Shown here: piece by piece, positions 1 to 5,141 of the stretch
Layout: every line of letters starts with the position of its first letter
How positions within the stretch are numbered: the first letter of the stretch is position 1
Source: Anaerobacillus sp.
GTDB lineage: Bacteria > Bacillota > Bacilli > Bacillales_H > Anaerobacillaceae
Reading direction: 5' to 3'
NCBI GenBank assembly: GCA_007120055.1
Contig: SKOL01000613.1
Location: forward strand, 1 to 7,577
DNA: 7,577 nucleotides
Position numbers and translations under genes: made by a program
Notes under the pieces: model-generated
Told to the model about the DNA's origin: nothing
Seen by the model: the letters and a program-made list of their open reading frames with translations, nothing else
Database searches by the model: none

Positions 1-2
1 GA

Positions 3-98
3 AAAGGGCAAACGGTTAAAGTTGTCTTAAATGAAGAGGTAGATATTAGCGAAAGTAATAGAGATGTTACTGCTGCGGAAATAAAAGTTTTGAACTAA
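3..98 (+). CDS. C-terminal fragment of an unidentified small protein (possibly DUF3221-like)
   Basis: The window opens inside a gene. Only the frame starting at base 3 is open, giving 31 residues beginning KGQTVKVVLNEE and ending AAEIKVLN before TAA at 96-98. The alternating beta-type pattern 'GQ-VKV ... ES-RD-TAAEI-VL' resembles the last strands of secreted DUF3221/YobA-type proteins of bacilli, an OB-like fold. That is a resemblance from memory over a very short stretch, not a demonstrated match. The stop codon lies inside the palindrome at 95-110. The start, any signal peptide and most of the domain lie upstream of the window, so function cannot be assigned. The gene is the first of a same-strand series of small accessory genes. 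Confidence 0.5.
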   Translation, partial: KGQTVKVVLNEEVDISESNRDVTAAEIKVLN

Positions 99-110
99 CG
101 AGAGCGTTAG
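95..110. repeat. Perfect palindrome CTAACG-AGAG-CGTTAG
   Basis: A perfect 6-bp stem with a 4-base AGAG loop overlaps the stop codon of the preceding gene. There is no T-run behind it, so it is not a standard intrinsic terminator. Variants of the same core occur at 514-525 (AACG-AAAG-CGTT, perfect), about 337-350 (TAACGAGTGCGATA) and 2793-2804 (AACGAAGGTGTT), each between small genes. They look like one family of intergenic element in different stages of decay. Confidence 0.7.
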
Positions 111-158
111 TAATACAGAGACTTTTACTAATCGAATTTATAAAAGTGGAGGCAATGA

Positions 159-326
159 ATGTTTAAAATAAAACCTAAATGTTCTATATGTGAGAAAGAA
201 ATTAAAGGTAACGATGTAGTTTTTGTGAAAATGAATTATCCAGAAAGTAGAGGAATGACTGAAATAAAAGCATATTTACAAAATGAAGGCGAGATTATAT
301 GTGAAGATTGCTTTCAAACCAAATAG
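159..326 (+). CDS. Small double-CxxC (zinc-ribbon-like) protein, 55 aa
   Basis: The ATG at 159 follows GTGGAGG (146-152) by 6 bases. An ATG three bases upstream runs into a stop after three codons, so 159 is the start. The 55-residue product has CSIC at residues 8-11 and CEDC near residues 48-51, two knuckles that would form one tetrahedral Zn(Cys)4 site. Between them is a basic and hydrophobic stretch including VVFVKMNYPESRG and EIKAYL. There is no signal peptide or membrane segment, so it should be cytosolic. I recall near-identical short proteins in the Bacillus cereus group that databases sometimes label 'Fe3+ hydroxamate ABC transporter substrate-binding protein'. That label cannot be right for a 55-residue zinc-ribbon-like protein. 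The real function is unknown. Confidence 0.8.
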   Translation: MFKIKPKCSICEKEIKGNDVVFVKMNYPESRGMTEIKAYLQNEGEIICEDCFQTK

Positions 327-513
327 CCTATTTAAGTAACGAGTGCGATAGCGAAAGAAGCTGTCGCTGTTCCTGTTCAACAAACGGGGAGGTAGTTGTC
401 TACATGGGCAAATGAATGATTAGGTATATTTAAATTTACTTTGACAATATCCCATCTGAAAAAATAAAAAATAGTGCTTGAAGATAGATTAAAAATATAA
501 TACTTATTTAACA

Positions 514-525
514 AACGAAAGCGTT
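514..525. repeat. Perfect palindrome AACG-AAAG-CGTT, second copy of the intergenic element
   Basis: It has the same architecture as the 95-110 element: a self-complementary AACG/CGTT with a purine tetraloop. It sits in TTAACAAACG...CGTTAATACAAC and is followed within 12 bases by AACGAAGG, the same short string found at 2793-2800. The repeated association with gaps between small genes suggests a dispersed element rather than chance. Confidence 0.6.
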
Positions 526-541
526 AATACAACAACGAAGG

Positions 542-628
542 TCGTCAGCAGTAAATGATGAGTTTGTTCCTGCAAGTGCTCAAATAAAAGGCAAACAGTT
601 CCATTTGGTGCTACAAGAAATTGCTTAG
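542..628 (+). pseudogene. Possible remnant C-terminus of a lost gene
   Basis: The frame from 542 to TAG at 626-628 reads as a plausible protein tail (about 28 residues, including NDEFVPASAQIKGKQF and ending LVLQEIA). It has balanced amino-acid use but no start codon or ribosome binding site, and upstream it runs into the palindrome at 514-525 and then a stop. It ends just before the Shine-Dalgarno of the lipoprotein gene. I read it as the leftover end of a deleted gene. Chance open frame is the alternative, and the stretch is short. Confidence 0.3.
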
Positions 629-644
629 AAAGGTGGAAATTAAC

Positions 645-1025
645 ATGATAAAGCTTAGAGTTTCATTTTTCTGCTATATCGTTGGTTTAATAATTTTATC
701 TATATCAATTGTAGGATGTAGTAATCAACTAGGCAATAATGATGATATTGAAAAGCAATGGGCTTATAAGCCTATGATTTCTAAGGAAAACTATATCTAC
801 GGAGATACAGGAAGATTAAAAGAGATTCTACCTGAAGAGTTTGTTTTTTTAGGGAAAGTAGAGGATAGAGTTTCTCAAATAGAGCCAATGGTAAAAAGAA
901 AAGCCTATTTTGTTTCAAATACACTACCTATCAATACTGGTATATATGGTAATGAACAATTAGAGGAAATAATCTATGCAGAATATAATGGCTCATTTAT
1001 AAGGTATGAATTAATTGAACAATAG
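645..1025 (+). CDS. Putative lipoprotein, 126 aa
   Basis: The ATG at 645 is preceded by AAAGGTGG (629-636) with 8 bases of spacing. The in-frame TTG at 621 lies before that site and is rejected. Residues 1-24 form a lipoprotein signal peptide: MIKLR, a hydrophobic core FFCYIVGLIILSIS, then IVG-C at 22-25. Cys25 is the predicted lipidated residue after signal peptidase II cleavage, so the protein should be anchored on the outer face of the membrane. The mature part has about 100 residues with a polar linker (NQLGNNDDIEK), then a beta-rich region with PMISKENYIYG, GRLKEILPEEFVFLG and a terminal EEIIYAEYNGSFIRYE. I recall this pattern from a family of small, uncharacterised Bacillus lipoproteins. 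No catalytic motif is visible and no function is proposed. Confidence 0.8.
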   Translation: MIKLRVSFFCYIVGLIILSISIVGCSNQLGNNDDIEKQWAYKPMISKENYIYGDTGRLKEILPEEFVFLGKVEDRVSQIEPMVKRKAYFVSNTLPINTGIYGNEQLEEIIYAEYNGSFIRYELIEQ

Positions 1026-1378
1026 AATCCGATCTACTCACCATTCAATTTCTACTAATTTTGAAAGTGGGAAGAAAATAATGGCATCTAAAGTACTTTA
1101 CTTAACGATAAGCAATAGCACAAGAAGATGCTGTTGTGGGGTAACGAAAAGGATTAATGGAACTATCAACGTGGTAAACTCTTAAGGACAAGAGAGACCT
1201 TATTTGTGAAAAAAATAGTATTTTAACAGAGTAAATGGACATCACGTACGCTATTTGCTTAAATTATGCCTTAATTTAGATGATTTTCATGAAGATGAAA
1301 TTGCAACACTGACGGATGAATTTTTATCTAAAAATAGATTAAAAAGTGCGGAATGCACAAACAGGGGAGAAAAATCTT
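1026..1378. other. Gene-poor gap with decayed reading frames
   Basis: This 353-base gap separates the lipoprotein and CPBP genes. A 34-codon frame begins at ATG 1081 behind GTGGGAAGA, but its product (Cys-rich in the middle, RRCCCG) resembles nothing I know and is probably not real. An AACGAAAAGGATTAATGG string near 1143 looks like a degraded copy of the palindromic intergenic element. The stretch 1219-1345 contains a better coding remnant, listed separately. No clear promoter or terminator is visible. Confidence 0.45.
1219..1345 (+). pseudogene. Decayed gene fragment, unidentified
   Basis: After a TAG at 1216-1218 this frame reads YFNRVNGHHVRYLLKLC followed by an acidic helix-like run (LNLDDFHEDEIATLTDEF) and LSKNRL. 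That looks like genuine protein sequence with helical periodicity. It has no start codon or ribosome binding site, and the frame simply runs on into the start of the CPBP gene in another phase. I interpret it as the 3' remnant of a truncated gene whose 5' part is lost or scrambled. The family is not recognised. Confidence 0.4.
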
Positions 1379-2173
1379 ATGAAAAAATTAGATGTTAAAA
1401 TTGCATTATTTTTAGCAGCTTTTTGTTTTGTAGCTGGAGTGTTAATACTGCCATATCAATTAAAAGTGTTTCAGACTACATCGCCAGCTATTTATGATGA
1501 AATTTTGGAATCATTACCTATGTCAATAAGTTTAGTATCAATCTTTGTTGGATTACAACTATTTATCGTAGCTTTCATTTTAAGTTTTATCGGCATTAAA
1601 CTAGCACGTAAAACAGACTTTTCATTCGCTATTTTAGAATCGATTTTCAGTAAAGGAAAAGTCGTCATTGATAAGAAAGCAACTTATTTTTCAATAATTA
1701 GTGGTATCTTCTTAGGTTTCATTATAGCAGGTTCTGACCGCTTTTATTTTCAATATCAAATCCCAATACTAGCAGAAAACACACCTGAGTTTTCACTAAT
1801 GGGTTTAATGGCTGGGGTTTTTTATGGAGGTGTTTTCGAGGAAATATTAATGCGATTATTTTTAATGTCCCTAGTCGTATGGTTATCTATGAAAATTCTT
1901 AAGAGATCAAAAGAGCAAATTTCTAGCAAGGTTTATTGGGTTGCGATCATATTAACATCTTTAGCATTTGGCGTTGGCCACTTACCAGCGACTGAAATGA
2001 TGTATGGAGAGGTAACTAATATTCTACTTATTAGAGGTTTATTATTAAATGGAATTGGCGGATTAATCTTCGGTTACCTTTATTGGAAGAAAGGCTTAGA
2101 ATATGCGATCGTCTCTCACATGTTTGCTCATATTTCAATGCAATTAATGTTTATTCCGTTGTTCTATATGTAA
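1379..2173 (+). CDS. CPBP-family (CAAX protease/bacteriocin-processing type) intramembrane metalloprotease homologue
   Basis: The ATG at 1379 has AGGGGAG (1363-1369) 9 bases upstream. The in-frame GTG at 1346 lies before that site and would add 11 polar residues, so it is rejected. The 264-residue product is strongly hydrophobic with about 7-8 membrane segments (roughly 8-25, 48-75, 103-119, 140-153, 160-175, 186-200, 213-236, 243-263). The family signature is complete: EEILMR (EExxxR, residues 154-159), FGVGH (FxxxH, 197-201) and HMFAH (H247, H251), the glutamate and histidines that form the active site in Rce1-type enzymes. Members cleave membrane-embedded or prenylated substrates in eukaryotes. 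Bacterial ones are linked to bacteriocin self-immunity, peptide maturation or unknown roles. No bacteriocin gene is visible nearby, so the substrate is unknown. Confidence 0.9.
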   Translation: MKKLDVKIALFLAAFCFVAGVLILPYQLKVFQTTSPAIYDEILESLPMSISLVSIFVGLQLFIVAFILSFIGIKLARKTDFSFAILESIFSKGKVVIDKKATYFSIISGIFLGFIIAGSDRFYFQYQIPILAENTPEFSLMGLMAGVFYGGVFEEILMRLFLMSLVVWLSMKILKRSKEQISSKVYWVAIILTSLAFGVGHLPATEMMYGEVTNILLIRGLLLNGIGGLIFGYLYWKKGLEYAIVSHMFAHISMQLMFIPLFYM

Positions 2174-2270
2174 TAAAATCTAGTTTATATCTATCGCTAA
2201 AGCTACTCTAATAGCATTTGAGGATGACATTAAAGCTTATCTGTATCAATAACATAAAGTGGAGGTAATT

Positions 2271-2780
2271 ATGGATATTACATTGGAAGTTTTAAGAAAG
2301 ATTGATGCTAAAATGTTATATGAATTTGAACTAGAAAATAGAGATTATTTTGAAAAAATGGTACCAAGTCGTGGTAATGATTATTATAATTGGGAATTCT
2401 TTAATACAAGGCATGACGCCTTACTGGAAGAACAAGTTAAAGGGCTATCATATTTTTATTTAATTAAAAATGAAAACGGAGTAATTGTTGGTAGAATGAA
2501 TGTGGTAGATATTGATAAATCTCGCAATTTAGGATATCTCGGTTATAGAGTGGGAGAAGCACATACTGGAAAAGGAATTGCTAATAAAGCATTGAAACTA
2601 TTATTAAGTATTATGAAAGAAGGAGGTATAAAACACATATTAGCAAAGACAACAACTAATAATATCGCCTCACAAAAGATCTTGGAGAAAAACGGATTTA
2701 AACATATATCAACAAGTGATGAAGAATTTAAAATGCATGGCCAGAGTTTAAAGTTTGTTAATTACCAGTGGATTATTTAA
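2271..2780 (+). CDS. GNAT N-acetyltransferase, RimJ/RimL type
   Basis: The ATG at 2271 follows GTGGAGGT (2259-2266) closely. The GTG at 2259 is part of that ribosome binding site and is not the start. The 169-residue product has the GNAT fold pattern: strands around YFYLIKNENGVIVGRMNVVDID (61-82), then the acetyl-CoA pyrophosphate-binding loop in YRVGEAHTGKGIANKAL (92-108, a Q/R-x-x-G-x-G/A-type loop), and the late motif TNNIASQKILEKNGF (129-143) typical of the RimJ/RimL/Acetyltransf_3 branch. Such enzymes transfer acetyl from acetyl-CoA to N-terminal or side-chain amines of proteins or small molecules. The acceptor cannot be told from sequence. It is a cytosolic single gene with no partner visible. 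The CPBP gene ends 97 bases upstream with no terminator between them, so co-transcription is possible. Confidence 0.88.
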   Translation: MDITLEVLRKIDAKMLYEFELENRDYFEKMVPSRGNDYYNWEFFNTRHDALLEEQVKGLSYFYLIKNENGVIVGRMNVVDIDKSRNLGYLGYRVGEAHTGKGIANKALKLLLSIMKEGGIKHILAKTTTNNIASQKILEKNGFKHISTSDEEFKMHGQSLKFVNYQWII

Positions 2781-2789
2781 TTTTTCTTC

Positions 2790-2811
2790 TTCAACGAAGG
2801 TGTTAGTTGAA
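2790..2811. repeat. Inverted repeat TTCAAC...GTTGAA around an AACGAAGGTGTT core
   Basis: A six-base perfect inverted repeat (2790-2795 with 2806-2811) encloses a degenerate copy of the AACG-purine-CGTT element found at 95-110 and 514-525. It lies directly after the GNAT stop codon and before the omega-RNA-like block, again marking the boundary of a small accessory gene. Confidence 0.4.
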
Positions 2812-2813
2812 AA

Positions 2814-2925
2814 CTGAAGCGAACTCGTTTCAGCAGACTGTAACATCGAGAAATCAGATGGGGTCTCGATTCCACCTGATTAAAAGTTCCCACCTACGCT
2901 GCGCGTTGAGGTGGGGGTCTATAAC
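2814..2925 (+). mobile_element. IS200/IS605-type right end / omega-RNA-like remnant (no tnpA or tnpB)
   Basis: Four hairpin possibilities are packed in about 100 bases. They are CTGAAGCGA/TCGTTTCAG (2814-2833), ATCGAGA/TCTCGAT (2845-2851 with 2864-2870), AATCAGATGG/CCACCTGATT (2852-2861 with 2872-2881, one mismatch), and CCCACCT/AGGTGGG (2889-2895 with 2909-2915, with ACGC/GCGT nested inside). The order CTGTAACATCGAG, interleaved stems, then AAGTTCCCACC...GGTGGGGG is how I remember the 3' end of Bacillus tnpB genes running into the right-end hairpin that also forms the TnpB guide RNA scaffold. The TAA at 2841-2843 could be the fossil tnpB stop after about nine codons (LKRTRFSRL). No tnpB body, tnpA or left end is present, so this is a solo end, a PATE-like non-autonomous element or a structured RNA of other origin. 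Confidence 0.5.
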
Positions 2926-2944
2926 CCTTAAACCATTTAAGGAT

Positions 2945-2997
2945 TAAACGGCCTTAGTCCCCTTGAATAGAGGCCTAAAGCCGTTTAGTATTTTTAC
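2945..2997 (+). terminator. Probable intrinsic terminator
   Basis: TAAACGGCCTTAG (2945-2957) pairs with CTAAAGCCGTTTA (2975-2987) with one C-A mismatch in 13, closing a 17-base loop. The short T-rich run GTATTTTTA (2988-2996) follows. Orientation fits termination of plus-strand transcription from the GNAT/omega-like region before the convergent acsA gene. Just upstream, CCTTAAA-CCA-TTTAAGG (2926-2942) is a separate perfect 7-bp hairpin. No convincing minus-strand terminator was found for acsA, which might use these hairpins less efficiently. Confidence 0.6.
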
Positions 2998-3124
2998 ACT
3001 ATTTCCAATGTTTCTTGATAGGGGCGCAGTTGTCAATTCATCAATGTCTTTTAACCGTATTTGCGTAAACACGCTATTTATCTTTCATTAGTAATAGGAA
3101 TTGTCTAGCTAATTATAGGCAATA

Positions 3125-4840
3125 TTAATCTTCCATCGTCGATAAATCTCCGGTAGGGAGGTTGAGCTCCCACGCTTTTAGGACTCTGCGCATAATTTTT
3201 CCACTACGTGTTTTCGGGATTTTGTCGCGAACTTCAATTTCTCTTGGGGCAGCATGGGCGGCTAAACCTTTTTTAACAAAATTACGGATTTCTTCTTCTA
3301 GGTCTGCACTATATTGATATCCGTCTCGGAGAGTAATAAAAGCTTTTACAATTTCTCCACGAACTTCGTCTGGCTTTCCAATGACGCCAGCTTCAGCAAC
3401 TGCAGGATGTTCGACAAGTTTACTTTCGACTTCAAATGGACCAATTCGCTCACCAGCAGTCATAATGACATCGTCAACTCTTCCTTGGAACCAAAAATAG
3501 CCGTCTTCATCCATGTAGGCAGAATCTCCGGAGACGTACCATTCTCCTGCAAGAAAATAAGATTGATATTTTTCAGGGCGATTCCAAATTTGTCTCATCA
3601 TTGAAGGCCAACCTTTTTTAATTGCTAAATTGCCCATTTGATTAGGAGGTAGCTCTTTGCCACTATCATCTACAATGGCTGCAACAACTCCAGGGATCGG
3701 TTTCCCCATGGAGCCTGGCTTGATTTCCATCGAAGGATAATTACAAATGAGTTGCGCACCTGTTTCTGTCATCCACCAAGTATCATGAATTCTTAGATCC
3801 ATCGCTTGCATTCCCCAACGGATCACTTCTGGATTTAAGGGCTCACCGACACTTAACACATGTCTTAACGAACTAAGATTATATTTTTCAATGACTTTTT
3901 CACCAGCGGCCATTAACATTCGAAAAGCAGTCGGTGCACTATACCAAACGGTTACTTCATAGTCTTCAAGTGTTTGGTACCAGTCGTCTGGACTAAAGCG
4001 TCCGCCACGAACAACATTCGTTACGCCAGCAAGCCACGGGGCAAATATTCCGTATGAAGTGCCAGTTACCCAGCCTGGATCAGCGGTACACCAATAAATA
4101 TCGTCATCTTTTAAATCGAGGACCCATTTGGCTGTTTGATAATGCTGGATCATCGCATTGTGAACATGTAATACACCTTTAGGTTTACCCGTCGAACCAG
4201 ATGTATAGTGAAGGATCGTTCCGTCTTCTCGGTCCACCCATTCAATATCTAATTCCTTACTAGCTTTATGAAAATGCTGATAAAAGTCAACATAAGTTTC
4301 ATCTTCGTTAACGTTTTCCCCAACAATAACTACTTTTTCTAAGTCAGGTAGTTCTTCAACAGGGACTCTATTTAAAAGTTCAGGCGTTGTCACAAGTACT
4401 TTTGCGCTACTATCTTCTAAGCGGTCACGGACGGCATTCTCCATAAATGCCTCAAACAGAGGTCCAACAATCGCACCGATCTTAATTGTTCCAAGTAAGG
4501 CAAAATAAAGTTCAGGAGAGCGTGGCATAAAAATAAAGACGCGATCACCTTTTGTAACTCCAATGTTTTTTAAAACATTTCCAGCTTGGTTAGAGAGGTC
4601 TTTCATTTCATTAAACGTATACTTTTCAGACTTGTGTGGATCAGAATAATGTAACGCAATCTTGTTTGCTTTTTCTGAATTGGCGTGACGGTCGATCAAC
4701 TCATAGCCCATATTCACAAGTTGTGTCTCGTGCCAAGAAAACTGTTGTTCAACTTCTTTCCAATCAAAAGATTGGTAGACTTCCTCATAATTGTGTAAGT
4801 TGTAATCGGTACCTTTTACTGAAATTGGTTTTGATAACAT
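3125..4840 (-). CDS. acsA: Acetyl-CoA synthetase (acetate--CoA ligase, AMP-forming)
   Basis: AcsA activates acetate with ATP to acetyl-AMP and then acetyl-CoA, letting cells use acetate when better carbon sources run out. The 571-residue product is close to the B. subtilis enzyme as I remember it (572 residues), including the end ELNLPTGDLSTMED. Motifs visible: phosphate loop HYTSGSTGKPKG (211-222), DTWWMTETG (353-361), hinge region GRVDDVIMTAGERIGPFEVE (453-472), and PKTRSGKIMRR (542-552) with catalytic Lys548, the lysine that AcuA-type acetylases modify in Bacillus. The domain is full length with no break. ATG at 4840 is preceded on its strand by AAGGAGGT (4848-4855) with 7 bases of spacing. 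It is divergent from a LytTR regulator, with a cre site in its leader. As I recall, acuABC is the divergent neighbour in B. subtilis; no acu gene appears in this window. Confidence 0.97.
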   Translation of the reverse strand: MLSKPISVKGTDYNLHNYEEVYQSFDWKEVEQQFSWHETQLVNMGYELIDRHANSEKANKIALHYSDPHKSEKYTFNEMKDLSNQAGNVLKNIGVTKGDRVFIFMPRSPELYFALLGTIKIGAIVGPLFEAFMENAVRDRLEDSSAKVLVTTPELLNRVPVEELPDLEKVVIVGENVNEDETYVDFYQHFHKASKELDIEWVDREDGTILHYTSGSTGKPKGVLHVHNAMIQHYQTAKWVLDLKDDDIYWCTADPGWVTGTSYGIFAPWLAGVTNVVRGGRFSPDDWYQTLEDYEVTVWYSAPTAFRMLMAAGEKVIEKYNLSSLRHVLSVGEPLNPEVIRWGMQAMDLRIHDTWWMTETGAQLICNYPSMEIKPGSMGKPIPGVVAAIVDDSGKELPPNQMGNLAIKKGWPSMMRQIWNRPEKYQSYFLAGEWYVSGDSAYMDEDGYFWFQGRVDDVIMTAGERIGPFEVESKLVEHPAVAEAGVIGKPDEVRGEIVKAFITLRDGYQYSADLEEEIRNFVKKGLAAHAAPREIEVRDKIPKTRSGKIMRRVLKAWELNLPTGDLSTMED

Positions 4841-4862
4841 TAAAATGACCTCCTTATTTTTA

Positions 4863-4876
4863 TTAAAGCGCTTTCA
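4863..4876 (-). promoter_or_regulatory. CcpA binding site (cre) in the acsA leader
   Basis: TTAAAGCGCTTTCA on the plus strand fits the near-palindromic cre consensus TGWAANCGNTNWCA at 13 of 14 positions; only the second base differs. Read on the acsA strand it is TGAAAGCGCTTTAA, just upstream of the ribosome binding site. B. subtilis acsA is known to be repressed through CcpA at a cre in its early transcribed region, so glucose repression by a roadblock or promoter-proximal mechanism is the expected role. No strong sigma-A promoter was found for acsA. A TAAAAT hexamer (4925-4930 on the complement) is the best -10 guess. Confidence 0.85.
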
Positions 4877-4880
4877 TTTT

Positions 4881-4903
4881 TAGATAGTTAGCTAGATGGT
4901 TAG
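4881..4903. promoter_or_regulatory. Tandem 11-bp direct repeat in the acsA leader (possible operator)
   Basis: TAGATAGTTAG (4881-4891) and TAGATGGTTAG (4893-4903) match at 10 of 11 bases with a 12-base period, about one helical turn, next to the cre site. A further GTTGGGGGTTG follows. LytTR proteins bind direct repeats, but their usual repeat spacing is nearer two turns, so assignment to the neighbouring regulator is only a hypothesis. Confidence 0.35.
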
Positions 4904-4936
4904 TTGGGGGTTGAAATGCGCTTGATTTTACATTTT

Positions 4937-4954
4937 AGATCATCAAAATGATCT
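4937..4954. promoter_or_regulatory. Perfect palindrome AGATCAT-CAAA-ATGATCT (candidate operator)
   Basis: A 7-bp perfect inverted repeat with a 4-base centre lies in the divergent intergenic region, about 100 bases from the acsA start and about 100 from the LytTR -35. The AT-rich stem makes a transcription terminator less likely than a dimeric repressor or activator site. It would overlap or lie just upstream of any acsA promoter using the TAAAAT hexamers at 4925-4937. Confidence 0.45.
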
Positions 4955-5052
4955 TTTTGTACATACTTGGTAGATTACTAACTTATAAATAGAAATAAAT
5001 AAGAAAAGTATATTCTTATTGTAAGGGAGAAGAGGTAATTTGTGACAAAAAT

Positions 5053-5082
5053 TTGACAGAAGCTTATATAAGAAGATAAAAT
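5053..5082 (+). promoter_or_regulatory. Sigma-A promoter of the LytTR gene
   Basis: A perfect TTGACA (5053-5058) is followed 18 bases later by TAAAAT (5077-5082, 5 of 6 to consensus). Transcription would start near 5089 and leave a leader of about 50 bases before the TTG start. Just upstream, TGTGACA (5041-5047) echoes the -35 box. Confidence 0.65.
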
Positions 5083-5141
5083 AATGATAAGTTTGATTAT
5101 TCAAAATATTATAAAAATAAATGAGGAGGTTGAAGAAAAAC

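Larger units (their letters stand above)
327..644. other. Intergenic stretch with hairpins and coding debris
   Basis: This 318-base gap has no convincing intact gene. It holds a decayed TAACGAGTGCGATA element (337-350), a short inverted repeat AGCGA/TCGCT (350-354 with 364-368), a CAAC/GTTG pair flanking an AACGGGGAGG core (about 378-398), and the perfect AACG-AAAG-CGTT palindrome (514-525). TTGACA at 441-446 with AATAAA 16 bases on is a possible but weak sigma-A promoter for the lipoprotein gene. The end of the gap (542-628) looks like the tail of a dead reading frame and is listed separately. Confidence 0.5.

Noticed and set aside
93..540. TAACAAACG/CGTTA motifs considered as integron attC sites
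   Set aside because: The strings recall Vibrio repeats, but the two-box R/L architecture, the required length and any integrase are missing.
1081..1185. 34-codon frame MASKVLYL...
   Set aside because: It has a weak ribosome binding site and no recognisable features, and it overlaps a degraded palindromic element; not supported as a gene.
3057..3074. CGTATTTGCGTAAACACG as an acsA terminator
   Set aside because: The stem has a mismatch in seven base pairs and no T-run follows on the acsA strand.
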